Below, one piece after another: positions 61,095-64,000 of a stretch of 64,000 nucleotides of DNA. The stretch covers positions 248,001-312,000 of the forward strand of contig NZ_PKUS01000002.1 of assembly GCF_002866825.1 (NCBI RefSeq), given 5' to 3'. Under the pieces are notes generated by a model. That model was not told the DNA's origin. It ran no database searches and worked only from the letters and a program-made list of their open reading frames with translations. A program made the position numbers and the translations under genes. Source of the stretch: Pseudohalioglobus lutimaris (lineage in GTDB: Bacteria; Pseudomonadota; Gammaproteobacteria; Pseudomonadales; Halieaceae). The stretch's first letter is position 1; the number at the start of each line of letters is the position of its first letter.

Positions 61095-61844
61095 TCAGGA
61101 AAGCGTGCCGCCGTCCACGCGAATATCCTCGCCGGTGATATGGGCGCCATCTGCAGAGATCAGCATGGCGATAACACCCGCCACCACTTCCGGCCCCCTG
61201 GCGCCGGTTAGCGATGAAATACGTGACATCAGGCTGAAATCCATGGTCTCGGGAAAATCCACTTTGCTGGTCATACCGGTCTTGATGTCCCCGGGACACA
61301 CGCAGTTCGCGCGCACACCGCGCTTGGCATATTCCACGGCAACACTGCGCGTAAAGGCAAGCACACCACCCTTGCTGGCGGAGTAGGCCGCACCACAGGG
61401 AAGCCCGGACAGGGCAGCGGTGGAGGCCGCATTGACGATGCTGCCTTTACGCTCAATAAGGTAAGGCAACACCTCGCGGGTTAACAGCATAGTGCCGGTC
61501 AGGTTAATATCGATGACGCGCTGCCACTGGGCCAGTTGCATCTCCCCGGTGTCCTCAAAGCACAGCACCCCGGCCATATTGACGACGGCATCCACGCCGC
61601 CGAACTTTTCCACGCAAGCGGCCACACAGCCCTTGATCGAGTTCTCGCTGCTGATATCGCAGGCGTGGGCAGCGGCCTGCCCACCCTCCGCTTTGATATC
61701 AGCGACCAGGCTATCCAGCGCATCACTATCGATATCCACGCACCATACCGACGCGCCTTCAGCGCTTGCACGCAAGGCACTGGCCCGCCCTATTCCGTTG
61801 GCTGCTCCGGTTACCAGAACAGTCTTTCCCACCAGACGCTGCAT
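61095..61844 (-). CDS. Short-chain dehydrogenase/reductase
   Basis: This 249-residue classical SDR has TGAANGIGRA (residues 12-21) for NAD(P) binding, an Asp after strand 2 (WCVDIDSD, which favours NAD+), NMAG, a Ser in NAASTAAL, and the catalytic YSASK (about Tyr152). Family members oxidise or reduce hydroxy/keto groups; a 3-hydroxyacyl-CoA or sterol substrate is possible near acyl-CoA dehydrogenases. GGGAAAGAG lies before the ATG. The 251-bp region 61845-62095 upstream shows no gene. Confidence 0.92.
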   Translation of the reverse strand: MQRLVGKTVLVTGAANGIGRASALRASAEGASVWCVDIDSDALDSLVADIKAEGGQAAAHACDISSENSIKGCVAACVEKFGGVDAVVNMAGVLCFEDTGEMQLAQWQRVIDINLTGTMLLTREVLPYLIERKGSIVNAASTAALSGLPCGAAYSASKGGVLAFTRSVAVEYAKRGVRANCVCPGDIKTGMTSKVDFPETMDFSLMSRISSLTGARGPEVVAGVIAMLISADGAHITGEDIRVDGGTLS

Positions 61845-62095
61845 TCTCTTTCCCTTTTATTATCAGATACTTGAATATGCCCAGCTCCCTCAGCCAGGTC
61901 AAATGCTGCGGTATGGTGCAGTAAACCTCAGAACCCCAATTAAGGCAGCCGCCCGGGCTGTCCCATATTGTCATCCGGGCTGACTTATTAAGCCATTGCC
62001 ATCAGATGGCACGGGAGTACCCTTACCGAACTTCAAGCGGGGACCAAGCGCGCATACACTTGCCCTGCCCTCGGTAGATCACATCCGGAGAGCCT

Positions 62096-63310
62096 ATGAC
62101 CGCCCCCATCAGGAGAGACGTTTTGCAGGACCTCGAACAGTTTCGCAGTGAAGCTCGCCAGTGGCTTGAAGCCAACTGCCCAGAGTCACAGCGCCAGCCC
62201 ATGACCGCAGCGGATCAGTACTACGGCGGACGTAACGCTGAGTACCCCAGTGCCGATGCGCAGCTGTGGTTCGAGCGCGTGCGAGACAAGGGCTGGATCT
62301 GCCCTGAGTGGCCCACCGAGTATGGAGGCGGCGGCCTTAGCGCCGAGCATGCGAAGATCATCAAGGAAGAGATGAAGGCGATCCGCGCTCGCACACCACT
62401 CTACAGCCTTGGCATCTGGATGCTGGGCCCTGCACTACTGGAATTTGGCAACGAGTCACAGAAGCAGCAGCACATCCCCGCAATCATCAACGGGGAAATA
62501 CGCTGGTGCCAGGGTTATTCCGAGCCCGGCTCAGGGTCCGACCTGGCCAGCCTGCAATGCAAAGCCGAGGACCAGGGCGACCACTTCCTGGTAAATGGCA
62601 GCAAAATCTGGACGACCGGAGCCGATAAGAGCGACTGGATTTTCTGCCTGGTGCGCACCGACCCTGATGCCAAGAACCAGGAGGGCATCTCCTTTCTGCT
62701 GGTCGATATGGACGATCCCGGTATCAGCACCACACCAATCGCATTGATCAGCGGTGAGTCCGAGTTCTGCCAGACCTTCTTCGACAATGTGAAGGTACCC
62801 AAGGAAAACCTGATCGGCGAACTCAACCAGGGCTGGAGCGTGGCCAAGGCACTGCTGGTGCACGAGCGCAAGCTGATGTCTGAACTCGGTAGTGAATCGC
62901 CACGCGAGATACTGGTGCCCAGCGTCGCTGCCCGCCAGTATCTTGAGCTGGACGACGGCAAAGTGGTGGATGCCCAACTGCGCTCCGACCTCGTCGACTA
63001 CGACATGGAGATGCATGCCATCGGACTCACGCACTTCCGCACTTTTGAGGAAAAGCTCGCGGGCGTGCGCAGCGCCGCACCTCTGGTCATGAAATATGTG
63101 GGCACAGAGGCAGAGAAAACGAAAAGTGAATTACTGCTGGCAATCCTTGGCAGTCAAGGCCTGGGCTGGGAGGGCGAGGGCTTTAACCGCGCCGAACTGG
63201 ATACGTTGCGCCTGTGGGCCATGTCCAAGGCGATGACCATCGCCGGCGGCACCTCGGAAATCCAGCTCAACGTGATTGCTAAAAACATCCTGCAACTGCC
63301 CCAGTCTTAG
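62096..63310 (+). CDS. Acyl-CoA dehydrogenase, first of a pair
   Basis: This 404-residue FAD enzyme has the family motifs CQGYSEPGSGSDLASLQCKA, GSKIWTTGADKSDWIFCLVR and IAGGTSEIQLNVIAKNILQL. The last one contains the FAD-binding G-G-T-S-E-I-Q. It has the alpha-beta-alpha layout and lacks a signal peptide. It lies 9 bp before a second acyl-CoA dehydrogenase gene. Such pairs often form heteromeric dehydrogenases for branched, terpenoid or steroid side-chain acyl-CoAs. CCGGAG precedes the ATG. Confidence 0.94.
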   Translation: MTAPIRRDVLQDLEQFRSEARQWLEANCPESQRQPMTAADQYYGGRNAEYPSADAQLWFERVRDKGWICPEWPTEYGGGGLSAEHAKIIKEEMKAIRARTPLYSLGIWMLGPALLEFGNESQKQQHIPAIINGEIRWCQGYSEPGSGSDLASLQCKAEDQGDHFLVNGSKIWTTGADKSDWIFCLVRTDPDAKNQEGISFLLVDMDDPGISTTPIALISGESEFCQTFFDNVKVPKENLIGELNQGWSVAKALLVHERKLMSELGSESPREILVPSVAARQYLELDDGKVVDAQLRSDLVDYDMEMHAIGLTHFRTFEEKLAGVRSAAPLVMKYVGTEAEKTKSELLLAILGSQGLGWEGEGFNRAELDTLRLWAMSKAMTIAGGTSEIQLNVIAKNILQLPQS

Positions 63311-63319
63311 GAGTAAAGC

Positions 63320-64000
63320 ATGGCTCTGGTATTGAACGAAGAACAGCGCTTCCTGCAAGACAGCGCCAGGGAATTTCTCGCTGCCAACGCACCCGTGGAA
63401 TCACTGCGGACGCTGCGTGACGACCGCGATGCCCTGGGGTACTGTCCCGAGACCTGGCAGAAAATGGCAGAACTGGGCTGGGCCAGCATTATCCTGCCGG
63501 AGGAATACGGCGGCCTTGATTTCGGCTTCACCGGCCTGGGCGTGGTAATGGAAGAGGCCGGACGCACGCTCACCGCTTCGCCTTTATTCGCCTCTGCGGT
63601 GGTCGGCGCCTCCGCGCTGCTACTCGGCGGCAGTGAACAGCAGAAGACCGACTTACTGCCCCGAATCGCGGCCGGCGAACTCACCCTGGCACTGGCACTG
63701 GAAGAATCACAACACCACCGCCCGACACACATCACCACCACAGCACAAGCCAATGGCGATAGCTTCGTAATCAATGGTCGCAAGACCTTCGTCATCGATG
63801 GACACAGCGCCGACCACCTGCTGGTGGTGGCCCGCAGCAGTGGCGAGAGCAGGAGTCCACAAGGCCTCAGCCTGTTCCTGGTACCCCGCGAGGCGCCAGG
63901 CGTCAGTGTGCAACGCACCATCATGGCCGACAGCCGGAATGCAGCAAACATTACCCTGGAAGGGGTTGAGGTGAATGCCGGGGCACTTGTAGGCACCCTG
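63320..64000 (+). CDS. Acyl-CoA dehydrogenase, second of a pair (cut by window end)
   Basis: The window shows 227 codons of this gene. The N-terminal helical domain reads LNEEQRFLQDSAREFLAANA, followed by WASIILPEEYGGLDFGFTGL and the beta-domain motif NGRKTFVIDGHSADHLLVVA. The expected E-x-x-x-G-S-D motif is replaced by EESQHHRP, a divergence seen in the partner subunit of heteromeric pairs. TAGGAG lies 7 bp before the ATG. The C-terminal half is beyond the window. Confidence 0.9.
   Translation, partial: MALVLNEEQRFLQDSAREFLAANAPVESLRTLRDDRDALGYCPETWQKMAELGWASIILPEEYGGLDFGFTGLGVVMEEAGRTLTASPLFASAVVGASALLLGGSEQQKTDLLPRIAAGELTLALALEESQHHRPTHITTTAQANGDSFVINGRKTFVIDGHSADHLLVVARSSGESRSPQGLSLFLVPREAPGVSVQRTIMADSRNAANITLEGVEVNAGALVGTL

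Noticed and set aside
1-64000. tRNA, rRNA, riboswitch, prophage or complete IS element
   Set aside because: I saw no cloverleaf with a plausible anticodon arm, no rRNA stretches, no known riboswitch core and no transposase. The only mobile-element trace is the resolvase stub at 49097-49153.

Overview
The window is high-GC bacterial chromosome and most resembles a free-living, probably marine gammaproteobacterium of the Cellvibrionales/Halieaceae type. This placement is inferred from gene content: three large TonB-dependent receptors of the 'EEVIVTA' type, many acyl-CoA enzymes, a RimO/RsmE/GuaA/GuaB/LysS/PrfB set of gammaproteobacterial style, and a FecI-FecR-receptor module. No rRNA or tRNA was recognised, so the genus cannot be fixed from this window.

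Region 1 (1-22.4 kb) looks like an accessory catabolic island for a hydrophobic substrate, possibly an isoprenoid, carotenoid-derived or stilbene-like compound. It holds an alpha/beta hydrolase (cut by the window edge), a phytoene-desaturase-like FAD oxidoreductase, two closely related AMP-forming acyl-CoA ligases, two overlapping thiolases, a carotenoid-cleavage-type oxygenase divergent from a luciferase-like flavin oxidoreductase, an HMG-CoA reductase, an MFS exporter/importer, a tandem HxlR-type regulator, a universal stress protein, an AraC-type regulator and an exported sulfatase. A shared sequence element of the form RGTCTA(D)(W)TA...AAG lies upstream of at least five of these genes and suggests one regulon. 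The island is also decaying. A dihydrodipicolinate-reductase-like gene is reduced to its two ends, an MFS gene is reduced to a frameshifted C-terminal scrap, and a TonB-dependent receptor carries one in-frame amber codon.

Region 2 (22.5-36.7 kb) is core genome: guaB-guaA, xseA with a TTG start, a CRP-like regulator divergent from a REC-nucleotide cyclase / response regulator / histidine kinase signalling operon, a lipoprotein, lysS-prfB (prfB with its programmed +1 frameshift intact), a rhodanese-type sulfurtransferase, a DUF2244 membrane protein and a SnoaL-like protein.

Region 3 (36.7-46 kb) holds an ECF sigma factor, FecR-type anti-sigma factor and STN-domain TonB-dependent receptor in operon order, then an MFS transporter, two crotonase-family genes and a DUF445 membrane protein. 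The receptor contains a second signal-peptide-like segment with its own ribosome binding site inside the ORF.

Region 4 (46.2-49.5 kb) is a small defence/toxin-antitoxin islet of lower GC. It has a Fic-domain protein with an AbiEi-like N-terminal domain and three 24-bp-period repeats at its promoter, a 31-bp dyad element repeated on both sides of fic, a DUF1778-GNAT toxin-antitoxin pair with a palindromic operator, and the stub of a serine resolvase gene.

Region 5 (49.5-64 kb) returns to core functions: rimO, rsmE, a third TonB-dependent receptor, a CBS protein, msrA, a conserved run of small protein / VWA-like / membrane DnaJ / hypothetical / htpX, an EthD-like protein, a DUF1499 protein, a DegS-like protease, an SDR dehydrogenase, and two consecutive acyl-CoA dehydrogenase genes, the second cut by the window end.
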